Origin: Candidatus Bilamarchaeum dharawalense
GTDB taxonomy: Archaea; Micrarchaeota; Micrarchaeia; Anstonellales; Bilamarchaeaceae
Reading direction: 5' to 3'
NCBI GenBank assembly: GCA_902386555.1
Contig: CABMJJ010000009.1
Span: 151,680-215,679, forward strand
DNA length: 64,000 nucleotides
The position numbers were made by a program, and so were the translations under genes. The notes under the pieces were generated by a model that saw nothing but the letters and a program-made list of their open reading frames with translations, was not told the origin of the DNA and made no database searches. Positions 7,543 to 17,158 of this stretch are shown here, in pieces (the first letter of the stretch is position 1; each line of letters starts with the position of its first letter).

Positions 7543-9861
7543 ATGCTTCAACAAAGATATGATCAGACCATCGAACAAAAATGGCAGAAATACTGGGAAG
7601 AGAACAAAACCTACAAGTTCGATGAGAATGACAATAAAAAAGAAATCTATTCGATCGACACCCCACCACCATTTACGTCTGGCGAACTTCACATGGGTCA
7701 CGTTCTATCCTACAGCTTCTTTGATTTCGCAGCAAGATACAAGAGAATGCAGGGTTTCAACGTCTACTACCCTCAGGGTTGGGACACCCAGGGATTCCCA
7801 ACTGAAGTGAAAGTGGAAAAGAAATACGGCAGACTTCCTCCAGTCCAGTTCCGTGAAAAATGCGTAGAATGGACAAAGGAAATGATTGCCAGAATGAAAA
7901 TGCAAATGAACCAGATGGGTTTCAGCCCAGACTGGCAGTATGAATACAGAACCATGGACCAGGAGTATCATAGAAAGGTCCAATTATCTTTAATAAAAAT
8001 GTACAACGACAAGCTAGTTTACCGAGATAAATATCCTGTTTATTGGTGCCCGAAATGTGTTTCTGCAATTGCAAAAGCAGAATTGGATGATGAAGAAAAA
8101 GATGGAAATTTACACCACATAAAATTCACTGGTCCAAATAATGAAGAGTTAATCATCGCAACCACACGACCAGAACTACTATCTGCTTGCGAGGCAGTTC
8201 TCTACCATCCAGAAGATGAGAGATACAAAGGACTGAAAGGAAAAATAACCACACCGTTGGGCAAAACCGTTCCCATTCTGGCAGATAAGGATGTTGACAA
8301 GGAATTTGGTTCTGGTTTGGTGATGGTTTGTACCTTCGGCGACAAAATGGATGTTGTCTGGATGCACAGGCATAAACTGCCATTGTACCAGGCCATAGAC
8401 CAATACGGTAAAATGATCAATTCCGCTTCATTAAACGGATTGAAAGTAAATGATGCTAAAACAAAAATCCTGGAAGAATTAAAAGAAAAGATAGTCAAAA
8501 AAACCTCAGTAAAACAAACAGTAAAAGTTCATGATAGATGTAAAACACCAGTGGAATTGATACCATCTGTGCAGTGGTTTGCAGATATCAGAACAACAGC
8601 AAAAAAAATCAAAGACATGGCACATAAAATAGAATGGGTGCCTGATTTTGGTATTTCCTACCTAATTGACTGGGTGGAAGGAGCAGAATGGGATTGGGTA
8701 ATTTCACGACAGCGAGTTTTCGGAACCCCATTGCCATTCTATGGTTGTGAATGTGGAAAAACAGCACCAGCAGATGAGTTGCCATTCTATCCAGAAAAGG
8801 CCAAAGAGAAAAAATGTGAATGTGGAAAAATAATGAAAGCAGAAACAAGTACCTGCGATTGCTGGGTGGATTCAAGCATTAGTCCGCTAATTATTTCTGG
8901 ATGGCCAGACGAAAATAGGATGAAAAAATTCTATCCAATTTCACTACGACCGCAGGGTGTGGAAATAGTCAGAACCTGGGCATTTTACACAATCTATAGA
9001 AGCGGAGTTGCATTGACAGGGATTCCGCCATTCAAAACCATTCTACTGAATGGTAATGTTCTTGCACCAGATGGCAAAAAAATGAGCAAATCATTGGGGA
9101 ACATTATCTCTCCCAGTGACTTGCTAAAAGATTATCCAACCGATGCCATACGACAGTGGTCAGCACTAAGCGGAGCAATGGCAAAGGATAGACCATTTAG
9201 TTTTGAAGATATAAAATATGCAAAAAGCTTCCTAAGTAAAATTTGGAACGCAGCAAGATTTTTCGAAACTGTGGTAAAAGAACAGATAACCGAACAGCCA
9301 AAACTTACAAAAGTAGACAAATGGATTTTAGGAAAATTGAACACACTCATCAAAGAATGCACAGAAAATATGGAAAAATTCGAGTATCATTATGCAATGA
9401 GCAAGATACAAAGATTTTTCTGGCAGGATTTCTGTGACAATTATGTCGAATACGTGAAGCACCGTGTTTACCTAGAAGGACCAACAAAAAATGCTGCATT
9501 TTACACATTAAGAAAAGTCTTGATTGAATCGCTAAAACTTATGGCGCCATTCACACCACATATTAGTGAAGAAGTTTACAACAATTTGTTCAGCAAAGAA
9601 ACCATCCACAAACAAAAATGGCCAGAAGCAGGAGAGGAATACAAGGAAGAAGTAGCGATGGTAAATGTTTTGAGCGAAGTTGTCTCCCAACTAAGGCAGT
9701 ATAAATCAAAGAATAAGTTTGCACAGAATACTGAATTAAATTTAGTGAGAATTAGCCTACCTGAGGAGATGGATGGTGAATTGGTAGACGAACTAGCTAA
9801 GATTAGCAAAATAAAAAAAGTAGAAGTAATCAAAGGCGAGTTTTCAGTTACTGTGGAATAA
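7543..9861 (+). CDS. valS: Valyl-tRNA synthetase
   Basis: This 772-residue class I synthetase charges tRNA-Val. The ATP-binding HMGH is at residues 50-53 and KMSKS at 513-517. The editing (CP1) insertion contains the TTRPELLSACEAV signature typical of ValRS. Zinc-type cysteine pairs (CPKC, CECG, CDCW) lie in the middle. It lacks a long C-terminal coiled coil, consistent with archaeal forms. The structured leader just upstream suggests control in cis. Confidence 0.96.
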   Translation: MLQQRYDQTIEQKWQKYWEENKTYKFDENDNKKEIYSIDTPPPFTSGELHMGHVLSYSFFDFAARYKRMQGFNVYYPQGWDTQGFPTEVKVEKKYGRLPPVQFREKCVEWTKEMIARMKMQMNQMGFSPDWQYEYRTMDQEYHRKVQLSLIKMYNDKLVYRDKYPVYWCPKCVSAIAKAELDDEEKDGNLHHIKFTGPNNEELIIATTRPELLSACEAVLYHPEDERYKGLKGKITTPLGKTVPILADKDVDKEFGSGLVMVCTFGDKMDVVWMHRHKLPLYQAIDQYGKMINSASLNGLKVNDAKTKILEELKEKIVKKTSVKQTVKVHDRCKTPVELIPSVQWFADIRTTAKKIKDMAHKIEWVPDFGISYLIDWVEGAEWDWVISRQRVFGTPLPFYGCECGKTAPADELPFYPEKAKEKKCECGKIMKAETSTCDCWVDSSISPLIISGWPDENRMKKFYPISLRPQGVEIVRTWAFYTIYRSGVALTGIPPFKTILLNGNVLAPDGKKMSKSLGNIISPSDLLKDYPTDAIRQWSALSGAMAKDRPFSFEDIKYAKSFLSKIWNAARFFETVVKEQITEQPKLTKVDKWILGKLNTLIKECTENMEKFEYHYAMSKIQRFFWQDFCDNYVEYVKHRVYLEGPTKNAAFYTLRKVLIESLKLMAPFTPHISEEVYNNLFSKETIHKQKWPEAGEEYKEEVAMVNVLSEVVSQLRQYKSKNKFAQNTELNLVRISLPEEMDGELVDELAKISKIKKVEVIKGEFSVTVE

Positions 9862-10336
9862 CTTTTGCGATAATTCTACCAGTTATGGAATGGGTGACAT
9901 TGCTGCAAGCTGGACCAAGTTCAGGTGCACAGGAATAGTAGGTAATATTTCCCCTGAATCTTTTTGTTGCACCCTCAGGCACAGGAGGACCGCTAAGACT
10001 CCCATTATAGGTTTGAATGGCACCACTGGAGACGTTTATTGGTGCAGTAATAGGGAAGATAAATCTTTGTGTGCCATCTTCGGTTTGAATATCAATTGAC
10101 TTCACTGAAATCTTATAGGGAAACCCGTTAAACAATTCAAGGGTAAGTTTGCTTTGGCCACCAGTATTTACTAGAGCAAGATTGCACTTGAGATTATTAC
10201 CAAATGCGCATTCTTCTGAAATAAGATAATTTGGGGTTAGTACACCACTGGAAACAATGACTGCTATGATTATCAGTAAAACGAATATGGCCCACCCGTA
10301 GGTAGTTAGATATTCAACACCAGACTGCCCTTTCAT
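9848..10336 (-). CDS. Class III signal peptide (archaeal pilin-like) protein
   Basis: A 162-residue protein starting MKGQSGVEYLTTYGWAIFVLL. This is the class III prepilin signal: a short basic leader, the Q-x-S-x-EYL processing site, then one hydrophobic helix. The rest is a beta-rich extracellular domain with several cysteines and potential N-glycosylation sites. It is expected to be processed by a prepilin peptidase and to sit at the cell surface as a pseudopilin or small pilin. It converges on valS and overlaps its end by 14 bp. Confidence 0.85.
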   Translation of the reverse strand: MKGQSGVEYLTTYGWAIFVLLIIIAVIVSSGVLTPNYLISEECAFGNNLKCNLALVNTGGQSKLTLELFNGFPYKISVKSIDIQTEDGTQRFIFPITAPINVSSGAIQTYNGSLSGPPVPEGATKRFRGNITYYSCAPELGPACSNVTHSITGRIIAKVIPQ

Positions 10337-10415
10337 AGAAAAACATTGCCTAAATAGCTATTAAATAGGTTTCCATATTAATTTCCCTTACAAATTTTTC
10401 AAGAGAGTGAAATTA

Positions 10416-10604
10416 ATGGCTATCGAAACATGTGGAAGATGCGGCTCACAGACAGCCAAACTTCAGAAATGCGACTACTGCAACAGAACCATCTGCAATG
10501 ATTGTACCAAATCACAGAAGAGAAAAAAAATAGGTCATAGGTACATCTGCAAAGGATGCTGGGGCAGCATAAACAAAAGAAGCAGATTCAAGAGTGAAGC
10601 CTAA
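10416..10604 (+). CDS. Small zinc-ribbon protein
   Basis: From ATG 10416 the product is 62 residues with four C-x-x-C pairs (CGRC, CDYC, CNDC, CKGC), a compact two-zinc ribbon/RING-like arrangement, and a strongly basic tail. An in-frame GTG at 10407 is possible, but ATG has the better spacing from GAGAGTGA. Such proteins bind nucleic acid or ribosomes, but the partner is unknown. The C-terminus overlaps the opposite-strand gene by 17 bp. Confidence 0.75.
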   Translation: MAIETCGRCGSQTAKLQKCDYCNRTICNDCTKSQKRKKIGHRYICKGCWGSINKRSRFKSEA

Positions 10605-11682
10605 CTGCTTCATCCCATCTTGCGGATATCTCTTCACCAATTCTAGGTAGATCAGCGCATTGTTGTGATAGTGCTTTTCTTAGAGAATTCAGGAAATGTA
10701 GAACTTCCATGGGGACAACTCTAACATCTCCTACTTTTTGAGTCATGTCAGCTAGAACTCTGAGTGGATCACGCAAAGCATAATGATGATTAACCGGTGC
10801 AAATGCATAATCAATTTCCTGGTAATAATCAGTAAATGGTTCAATCATCGGACCAACAAATTTGGGCATTGGACGCAGACCATAGCGGTTGAATGCTATT
10901 CTTTTCTCTGCCGATGACATACCAAAACCATAGGGAGAAACAACAAAATGATATCTGAGTTCACGGTCTAGAGAATCAAAACTCGCCCTTCTTATACATC
11001 CCTGGGTTGGCCACTCAAGCATATCCCCAAAAACTCCCCTTCTAATGTCAATTGCTGCACCAGGAGAGATTTCAGTCACCACTGGATCTTGACGGACTCC
11101 AAGAAGAACAGTTTGACACATTTCATCGTAGAAAGGATAGAGAGCAGGTTGAAGAAGAAGATAGTTGAACAAAGTTGGATGGATCAATTCTGCTGGTCTG
11201 GCTTTGCCATCAATGGCATGGCTGTCTAAAAGTCGTTGGAATGTGTATGGCAGATTGAGTTGGTTCTGATCATCGGTTTTACCAAACCAACCGTGAGTAC
11301 CAGAAGGTGCAACTCTCCACATGCAGTGACTCTGACTTTGATAGATCAAAAATATTCTGGTGCTATCTTCTCTCAGGAGGTACATAAGAACGCCAAGTCT
11401 GCCCTGTTCAGAAGAACGAAAGAGCTTGGACACCAGAAGATGAACCGAATCACCTTCCACAGTGGTTATTTTTGCATTTCTATCAGAAAGAGGAAGCATG
11501 CTTTGGTAAATGGATTCGCCATCTGGTCTTTGCTCGATTTCATCAAAAGCACTGGTAAAACGGCGCCTGAATTTCTCCAAACCTTCATGAATAGGAGTTC
11601 TTAAACTAAGCCCTGACCTCGTTGCATGGTCAGTTAAAGCGCGGCTGGCACTAACAATAAAATCTGTTCGCTGAACTGCCAT
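10588..11682 (-). CDS. Unknown protein, about 364 residues
   Basis: No family recognised. The protein is soluble, with mixed helix and strand and a histidine/tyrosine-rich central part (PFYDEMCQTVLL, YRYHFVVSPYGFGMS-like stretches). No signal or membrane span is visible. The start is placed at 11682 (MAVQRTDF) because a TTTTTAAATA box at 11706-11715 is 29 bp upstream, giving a leaderless mRNA; an earlier in-frame ATG at 11700 would fall before the predicted transcript start. Confidence 0.7.
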   Translation of the reverse strand: MAVQRTDFIVSASRALTDHATRSGLSLRTPIHEGLEKFRRRFTSAFDEIEQRPDGESIYQSMLPLSDRNAKITTVEGDSVHLLVSKLFRSSEQGRLGVLMYLLREDSTRIFLIYQSQSHCMWRVAPSGTHGWFGKTDDQNQLNLPYTFQRLLDSHAIDGKARPAELIHPTLFNYLLLQPALYPFYDEMCQTVLLGVRQDPVVTEISPGAAIDIRRGVFGDMLEWPTQGCIRRASFDSLDRELRYHFVVSPYGFGMSSAEKRIAFNRYGLRPMPKFVGPMIEPFTDYYQEIDYAFAPVNHHYALRDPLRVLADMTQKVGDVRVVPMEVLHFLNSLRKALSQQCADLPRIGEEISARWDEAVRLHS

Positions 11683-11724
11683 AGATATACATATATTCAC
11701 ACAAGTATTTAAAAACAGATGGAA

Positions 11725-14550
11725 TTAGTCTTTTTTGATAGCTAATTTCACCAATCTGCCATCTATGGTGTATTCATTCATTTTTGCTTCAACCTTGTAT
11801 TCAACAGCTGAAGCATTAACAGCTTCGGAAATCTCTTTTTTGTATTTCTTAACTATGGCTTCAATTTCCTTATCCGTATCCACAGTAAGTGTTATTTTGT
11901 CGCTTTCAACAAGCTTGGCTTCTTTACGCATCATCTGAACCCGTCTTTTTACTTCGTTCAGTAACCCTTCTTCGTAGAGTGCTTCATCCAACTTTTTATC
12001 GATATGGACAGTACCCTTGGAAAAGTCCTGACTTGCCAAATCGCCAGTTGGTTTTGACTCCACGGCTTTGAGCTCCTTAACATTGATCAAACTAGAGATG
12101 ATATCTCCAAAAGCAGTCACCGTATCGTTTACTTCATGGGATTTGGTTTCAATATAGAGTGTTCCGATTGGCCAGCGCACTTTGATAGCTGCAGTCTGCC
12201 TGGCTAGAAGAGCATTGGAAATGATTTCTTTTACTGTTTCCATCTGTTTTTCGTAGAGAGGGTTTATTTTGCCAGTATCCTCGGCTGAAAGAGTGAGTAG
12301 ATAGAGTGATTCTTCATTCTCAAATTTTTTGTAAAATGTTTGATAGAGATGTTCACTTATCATTGGGCTGAAACACCCAAGCATCTTCAGTGATTCCAAC
12401 ATAACATGATAAAGAGTCCATAGGGCCCCTTCAGCATTTTCTTCGTTGGAGATTCGATCCTTGGCTATCTTCATGTAAAATCTACTGATGTCATCAACGA
12501 TAAACGAACGAAGAGTTTTGGAAGCTCGGTTAAGTTCATAGCATTCAAAGGACGAACGGAATTCTTTTATGGTGGAATTCAATCTGCTGATCATCCATTC
12601 ATCAAGCTTTGTCAATTCAGCCTTGGCAATTTTCTTTTTTGGATAAAATCTTTCCAGGAAAACGATCATGTTGAGAACAATGTTAAGATCGCTGGTTGCT
12701 TTTTTCATCTCATCCCAGCTGAACTTAAGTTCATCCCAAATGGTGTTGCTTATTCCCCAAAGTCTGAAGCTATCTGCACCATATTTGTCCAGGATATCTT
12801 CAAGAGGAACAAAATTACCAAGAGACTTACTCATTTTTTCTCCTTTTTCATCAACGAAAAAACCATGCATAAGGAGTTTTTTGTAGGGACAGGCACCATA
12901 GCGAACAACTCCTGAACCCAGCAAGGAATAGAACCAGCCTCTAATCTGATCCTGGCCTTCGATAATAAGGTCAGCACGCTCAGAATAGGTTTTGGCTTCT
13001 TCTGGGGTCAGGGATGCCCAGATTGCATTTCCTGAATCAAACCAGACATCAAGAACATCTGGGATTCTTTCCATTTTTTTACCGCATTCGCACTCGAGCG
13101 TAATTTCGTCGATGTAGGGCCGGTGGAGTTCTTTTATCTTTGGAATCTCCTTCATGGAACCTATAACACGAATTTTGCCGCATTCGCATTTCCATATGGG
13201 CAGGGGAATTCCCCAATAACGCTGACGAGAGATACACCAGTCAGGAGCATTGGAGACAAACTCTCGGAATCTGTCTTTAGCAAATGCAGGATACCATTCG
13301 GTTTTGTCAACTTCATTGAGCATCTGATCCTTTATTTTGGATATGGTAATGAACCATTGATTGGTTGTAAGGAAAATAAGTGGGGTTTTACATCTCCAAC
13401 AATGGGGATATCTGTGTTTTATTTTTGTTTCGTAAACAAGCACATTTTTGTCCTTCAAAATTTCAATAACAAGCGGATTGGCTTCTCTGACATTTTTCCC
13501 ATGAAGATCGCCGGCATCATCAGTGAACTTTCCCTTTTCATCAACTGGAGAAAATGCTTCGATTCCAAATCGTTTACCAATGATAAAGTCAGCAGGACCG
13601 TGGCCTGGAGCAGTATGGACCAGCCCCGTACCTTCTTCAAGAGTAACATATTCATCGCTCAAAACCACAATGCGATCAGCATGCTTGTGTATTTTATCTT
13701 GGAATGGATGAATGTATTCCAAATCCTTGAGTTTTCTACCTGGAAGTTCTTCGATTACAGTTGCACTTTCATTAATAAGACCCATCACATGTTCAAGACG
13801 ATCTTTGGCAATAACCCAGATTTCATCGCCAACCTTGGCGCGGACATATTGGTAGGTTGGATGAACCATGACTGCCATGTTTGATACTAAAGTCCAGGGT
13901 GTTGTTGTCCAAACAATGAGATGTTCGTTTTCCTTGTCTTTTAGCTTGAATTTTACATAAATACTTGGGTCGGTTTGATCATCATATTCTAATTCATAAT
14001 TGGCCATGGTTGTTTCGCATCTATAGCAATAGGGCAGTACGTATACTCCTTCGTGCAAAAGCCCCCGTTCGTGGGCCAATTGAAGATTTTTCCAAGAAGA
14101 ATCAATGAAACTATCCTTATAGGTGATATAGGGTGTGTCAAAATCCATCCAAACTCCCAATGATTTGAATTGATTCCCCATAACTCCAATGTATCTTGTG
14201 GCAAATTCTTTGCAATGGTCCACAAACTTACCAATGCCGTACTTTTCAATATCGCCTTTATGTTTGAACTTAAGCTCCTGTTCAACCTTAACCTCAATTG
14301 GAAGGCCGTGAGTATCATAACCTGCCTGCACTCTGACATCCTTACCAGAAACACGGTGATAGCGGCAGACGGCATCCTTTAGTGTCTTATTCCATCCAGT
14401 ACCTGGATGAATCTGACCGGTTGCATAGGGCGGCCCGTCGCAAAAATAGAACGTCTCCTTTCCTGCGTTTTTAGCCTTTGATTTCTTATATATTTCGTTC
14501 TTTTCCCAAAATTCCAATACTTCCTTCTCTACTTTCCTGTGATCGTACAT
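11725..14550 (-). CDS. ileS: Isoleucyl-tRNA synthetase
   Basis: This class I synthetase (about 941 residues from ATG 14550) charges tRNA-Ile. The HIGH-equivalent is HPGTGWNK from residue 48, the form usual in archaeal and eukaryotic IleRS, and KMSKS is at 572-576. The editing domain has the WTTTPWTLVSNMAV signature, and cysteine pairs CECGKI and CECGKK bind zinc. The start at 14550 follows TGAGGG by 5 nt; a GTG at 14568 would add six residues. It is somewhat shorter than many archaeal IleRS. Confidence 0.95.
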   Translation of the reverse strand: MYDHRKVEKEVLEFWEKNEIYKKSKAKNAGKETFYFCDGPPYATGQIHPGTGWNKTLKDAVCRYHRVSGKDVRVQAGYDTHGLPIEVKVEQELKFKHKGDIEKYGIGKFVDHCKEFATRYIGVMGNQFKSLGVWMDFDTPYITYKDSFIDSSWKNLQLAHERGLLHEGVYVLPYCYRCETTMANYELEYDDQTDPSIYVKFKLKDKENEHLIVWTTTPWTLVSNMAVMVHPTYQYVRAKVGDEIWVIAKDRLEHVMGLINESATVIEELPGRKLKDLEYIHPFQDKIHKHADRIVVLSDEYVTLEEGTGLVHTAPGHGPADFIIGKRFGIEAFSPVDEKGKFTDDAGDLHGKNVREANPLVIEILKDKNVLVYETKIKHRYPHCWRCKTPLIFLTTNQWFITISKIKDQMLNEVDKTEWYPAFAKDRFREFVSNAPDWCISRQRYWGIPLPIWKCECGKIRVIGSMKEIPKIKELHRPYIDEITLECECGKKMERIPDVLDVWFDSGNAIWASLTPEEAKTYSERADLIIEGQDQIRGWFYSLLGSGVVRYGACPYKKLLMHGFFVDEKGEKMSKSLGNFVPLEDILDKYGADSFRLWGISNTIWDELKFSWDEMKKATSDLNIVLNMIVFLERFYPKKKIAKAELTKLDEWMISRLNSTIKEFRSSFECYELNRASKTLRSFIVDDISRFYMKIAKDRISNEENAEGALWTLYHVMLESLKMLGCFSPMISEHLYQTFYKKFENEESLYLLTLSAEDTGKINPLYEKQMETVKEIISNALLARQTAAIKVRWPIGTLYIETKSHEVNDTVTAFGDIISSLINVKELKAVESKPTGDLASQDFSKGTVHIDKKLDEALYEEGLLNEVKRRVQMMRKEAKLVESDKITLTVDTDKEIEAIVKKYKKEISEAVNASAVEYKVEAKMNEYTIDGRLVKLAIKKD

Positions 14551-14714
14551 AAAAACCCTCAAGCCCACTAGATAGTTTTTCGTCCTATTAGGGGTGAATT
14601 AGTAGGTATAAGTTAAAGCGAAAAGCATTTATAAGAAGATGTCCCAGAACAAAATCCTGTTAAACCATAAAACATGACAATGATTTAAAAGATATATCAC
14701 CATAGAAGGAGATT

Positions 14715-15185
14715 ATGGATAACAGTAAACCAGATCAGACCAGATCAGGACATAGCTCGGTTTTTGTAGGAATGCTAAACAAAATTGCCAACAGCGGTTT
14801 AGAACTAGACAAACTAACTGAAATAGTTGAAACCGCAGCATCACGAGAACAAATTACAGCCACAGAAAGAAGCGAACTACTTGGTAAGTTGGGAGTGAAT
14901 GACAAATCAGTACCAAAAGTTCATGATGAAGGAGAAGCTCCTTGCAATGATATAAGTGAAAGGAGAAGAAGAGCGAAACAGGATCATTTTAATGGCACTG
15001 AAGGTAGGATCAGACCACGAGTGATGGCAAGCAGACCAGTATCAAACATTAGAGAAACAGGTCCGCTTGGAGTAAGAGACTTCCATCATAAAATGGGTAG
15101 TATTCATGTGGAAGCAGTGATTCCAAACACAGGAACTATTTTTGGATCAAGACCAAGAATTTCAGGGCCTGGAAGAAGGTACTAG
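14715..15185 (+). CDS. Unknown basic protein
   Basis: A 156-residue protein of unknown function. The N-terminal half is helical and acidic, and the C-terminal half is Arg/Gly-rich and probably disordered (RRRRAKQ, GRIRPRV, RPRISGPGRRY), which suggests nucleic-acid binding. It has a strong ribosome binding site (GAAGGAGATT) directly before the ATG, unlike the many leaderless genes here. It overlaps the convergent asparaginase-like gene by 4 bp. Confidence 0.6.
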   Translation: MDNSKPDQTRSGHSSVFVGMLNKIANSGLELDKLTEIVETAASREQITATERSELLGKLGVNDKSVPKVHDEGEAPCNDISERRRRAKQDHFNGTEGRIRPRVMASRPVSNIRETGPLGVRDFHHKMGSIHVEAVIPNTGTIFGSRPRISGPGRRY

Positions 15186-16330
15186 GCTTCCTCAAATCTT
15201 CCTTTACCTCTATTCTTTTCCACATCTTCTGCATGGAATAACCTGGCATTCATGGCCAGGTAAACTCCCTCTTTTGATACCAATGCAGTTGCAACTGCAT
15301 AGCCCAGATTAAATGGTGCATCTGAAGGCAGGAAACCATTCAGTGGAATCATGGAACCAAACAGAACAATGGTTTTTCCATGGCCAGCCTCCAAGCTTTC
15401 GTTGAGGAACTGAGCAGTATCAGGCATTGTATAGGTTCCGTGCGGGATGATAATAGCACGATGCGGTGACTCGGTAACCTGAGCAACAAGTTGCTTTCTA
15501 TCTCTATAGGTTATTTCCCTGCTATCTTTGAGAGAAACAACAGTGAATGCGAATTGAAGTTGTAACCTTATTCTTTCCAAGTAGGATTGAAGCAACGGAC
15601 TTGGATCGATTACAGCAGTATCCTTGGTTGGTTCCCATTTTGACTCAATGGTTCCGCCCATTCTAAGCAAGTGTACTGTCTCTGGTTGATTTAGTTGTGA
15701 GAATATGCGTTCCAGTCTTGATTGGGCAGTGGCCGTATCATCTCTTTCTGAAAATCGTTTGGCTGCATCAACCTGCACATCCCTGGCATCAAAAAGTCTG
15801 CCGTCCATGGCAACATATACACCTGATTCCAATGCCAGTGAAGAAGCAGTTGCAAATCCAAGATTAAACGGTCCATCTGAAAGTACAAACTCTTTCATCG
15901 GGGCTTTGGAACCAAAAATAACAACAGTTTTACCATGACCTGCTGGAAGACTGTCTAGAAGGTATTCTGCAGTGTCAGGAGCTGTAAAGCATCCATGAGA
16001 TATGAGAACATTGGTTTCTGGGGAATCCATCACTGCTTCAACAATCCTGCGCCTGTCTTTTTGCCGCAATTCTCTGCTATCCTTAAGACAGATAGGGGTA
16101 TGATTAAATGGAACATGAGCTTGCAGACCTGAGATATATCCAGGAAGGACAGATTCTTTTTCCATTGCCAACCCGTCCTTTGCCCAATCCCAGACGAATT
16201 CCAGAGTACCACCAGTGGTTAACAAACGTACTGGGTTGGGTTTGTCAAATTTGCTAAAAAGAGCATCCAATTGAGCCTGGGCCTGTCCTGCTGAAGCAAC
16301 AGTTTTAGTAGGAACTGTAGATCGTTTCAT
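15182..16330 (-). CDS. Tandem asparaginase-fold protein (two N-domain copies)
   Basis: The 382-residue protein contains two copies of the same domain (about residues 30-200 and 215-375). Each repeats the asparaginase nucleophile motif (TTGGTLE / RMGGTIE), a KDSRE segment, an HG motif (HGCFTAPDTA / HGTYTMPDTA) and GKTxVxFGS. In true L-asparaginases the second motif is HGTDT; the catalytic Asp is Phe or Tyr here, and the Thr is Cys in copy one. The usual C-terminal asparaginase domain is absent. A hydrolase with another substrate, or a binding protein, seems more likely than an asparaginase. A TTTATAAAC box lies at 16363-16371. Confidence 0.8.
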   Translation of the reverse strand: MKRSTVPTKTVASAGQAQAQLDALFSKFDKPNPVRLLTTGGTLEFVWDWAKDGLAMEKESVLPGYISGLQAHVPFNHTPICLKDSRELRQKDRRRIVEAVMDSPETNVLISHGCFTAPDTAEYLLDSLPAGHGKTVVIFGSKAPMKEFVLSDGPFNLGFATASSLALESGVYVAMDGRLFDARDVQVDAAKRFSERDDTATAQSRLERIFSQLNQPETVHLLRMGGTIESKWEPTKDTAVIDPSPLLQSYLERIRLQLQFAFTVVSLKDSREITYRDRKQLVAQVTESPHRAIIIPHGTYTMPDTAQFLNESLEAGHGKTIVLFGSMIPLNGFLPSDAPFNLGYAVATALVSKEGVYLAMNARLFHAEDVEKNRGKGRFEEA

Positions 16331-16423
16331 GATAAATCACACATAAGTATTTGTGGTAAATAGTTTATAAATGAGTGTGTTGTATCAATCAAAGAGCCTT
16401 GGTAAGAAAATTAAAGAAAAAAA

Positions 16424-17110
16424 TTAGAATACCTTCTCTCCAACATAAACCTTTATTCCAGAGGGGGTAACTTTGAATGGAACCATTTCACGAGAGTGAT
16501 CGGTTCCTCGCATTTTCATAATTTCCAATGCTCTGACTCTACGATCTTCACGATCCAAATTGTATAGATTGATGATACCATCCATGACAAAATGCTCTAT
16601 ATCAAATTTCATCTCATCTCTTTTTGCCGTACTGGCCTCTAGAGTAGTTAAACTGGTCACATCCAGATTTCTCAGAAGAGACAAAAATTCGAATAAGGTC
16701 TGGCGGTATTCGGTATCGCTCTTGAATGTTAATCGGATCATTGTGGCAGAGTCAATGACTGCTCTTTTGATATTATTAGAAGCGATTCGATCTTCAAGGA
16801 GATTGGCAACGTTTTCAAGATCAATTTGATTTGGCTTCACCACTTCCAGCTTTTTTTCAGCAGCAAGCTGTGCAGTATCTGTGAATAGGGGAAAGGTGGT
16901 TTTCATGTTCTCAAAAATATCATCCGGGGTTTCTTCTAAAGAGATGTAGAGACCATTTTCGCCCATCTTTGCCCCTCGGTAAAGGTATTCAAAACAGAAT
17001 GAGGTTTTTCCAGTACCTGGACCTCCATAAAGTGCTACGTGTCTTCCAGCTGGAATACCTCCGTTGAGCATTTCATCCAATCCTGAGATTCCGGTTTTAA
17101 CGCGATCCAT
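16424..17110 (-). CDS. KaiC-like RecA-superfamily ATPase (1)
   Basis: This 228-residue single-domain ATPase has the KaiC/GvpD opening TGISGLDEMLNGGIP, Walker A GGPGTGKT at residues 29-36, and Walker B around RAVIDSATMIR. The pair of glutamates after Walker A (SLEETPDD) is typical of KaiC domains. The family acts in archaeal signal transduction, often with sensor proteins. It is divergent from rfcS across 48 bp that contain a single TATA box. One of four such genes in the window. Confidence 0.88.
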   Translation of the reverse strand: MDRVKTGISGLDEMLNGGIPAGRHVALYGGPGTGKTSFCFEYLYRGAKMGENGLYISLEETPDDIFENMKTTFPLFTDTAQLAAEKKLEVVKPNQIDLENVANLLEDRIASNNIKRAVIDSATMIRLTFKSDTEYRQTLFEFLSLLRNLDVTSLTTLEASTAKRDEMKFDIEHFVMDGIINLYNLDREDRRVRALEIMKMRGTDHSREMVPFKVTPSGIKVYVGEKVF

Positions 17111-17131
17111 ACAAACATCTTACTGCGAAAA

Positions 17132-17139
17132 TTTATATA
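17132..17139. promoter_or_regulatory. Shared palindromic TATA box between KaiC-like gene and rfcS
   Basis: TTTATATA reads as a TATA box on either strand. Its centre is about 26 bp from the minus-strand ATG at 17110 and 23-26 bp from the two candidate plus-strand ATGs (17159, 17162), the distances expected for leaderless start sites in both directions. No other TATA-like sequence occurs in the 48-bp gap. Confidence 0.6.
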
Positions 17140-17158
17140 GATTGACGATGGAATTAGG

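Noticed and set aside
13123-13884. A 253-codon open frame on the plus strand inside ileS
   Set aside because: It lies wholly within the strongly supported IleRS gene on the other strand and has no domain-like sequence or start signals.
14410-14420. Broken HIGH motif in ileS
   Set aside because: HPGTGWNK is the normal form of the motif in archaeal and eukaryotic IleRS.
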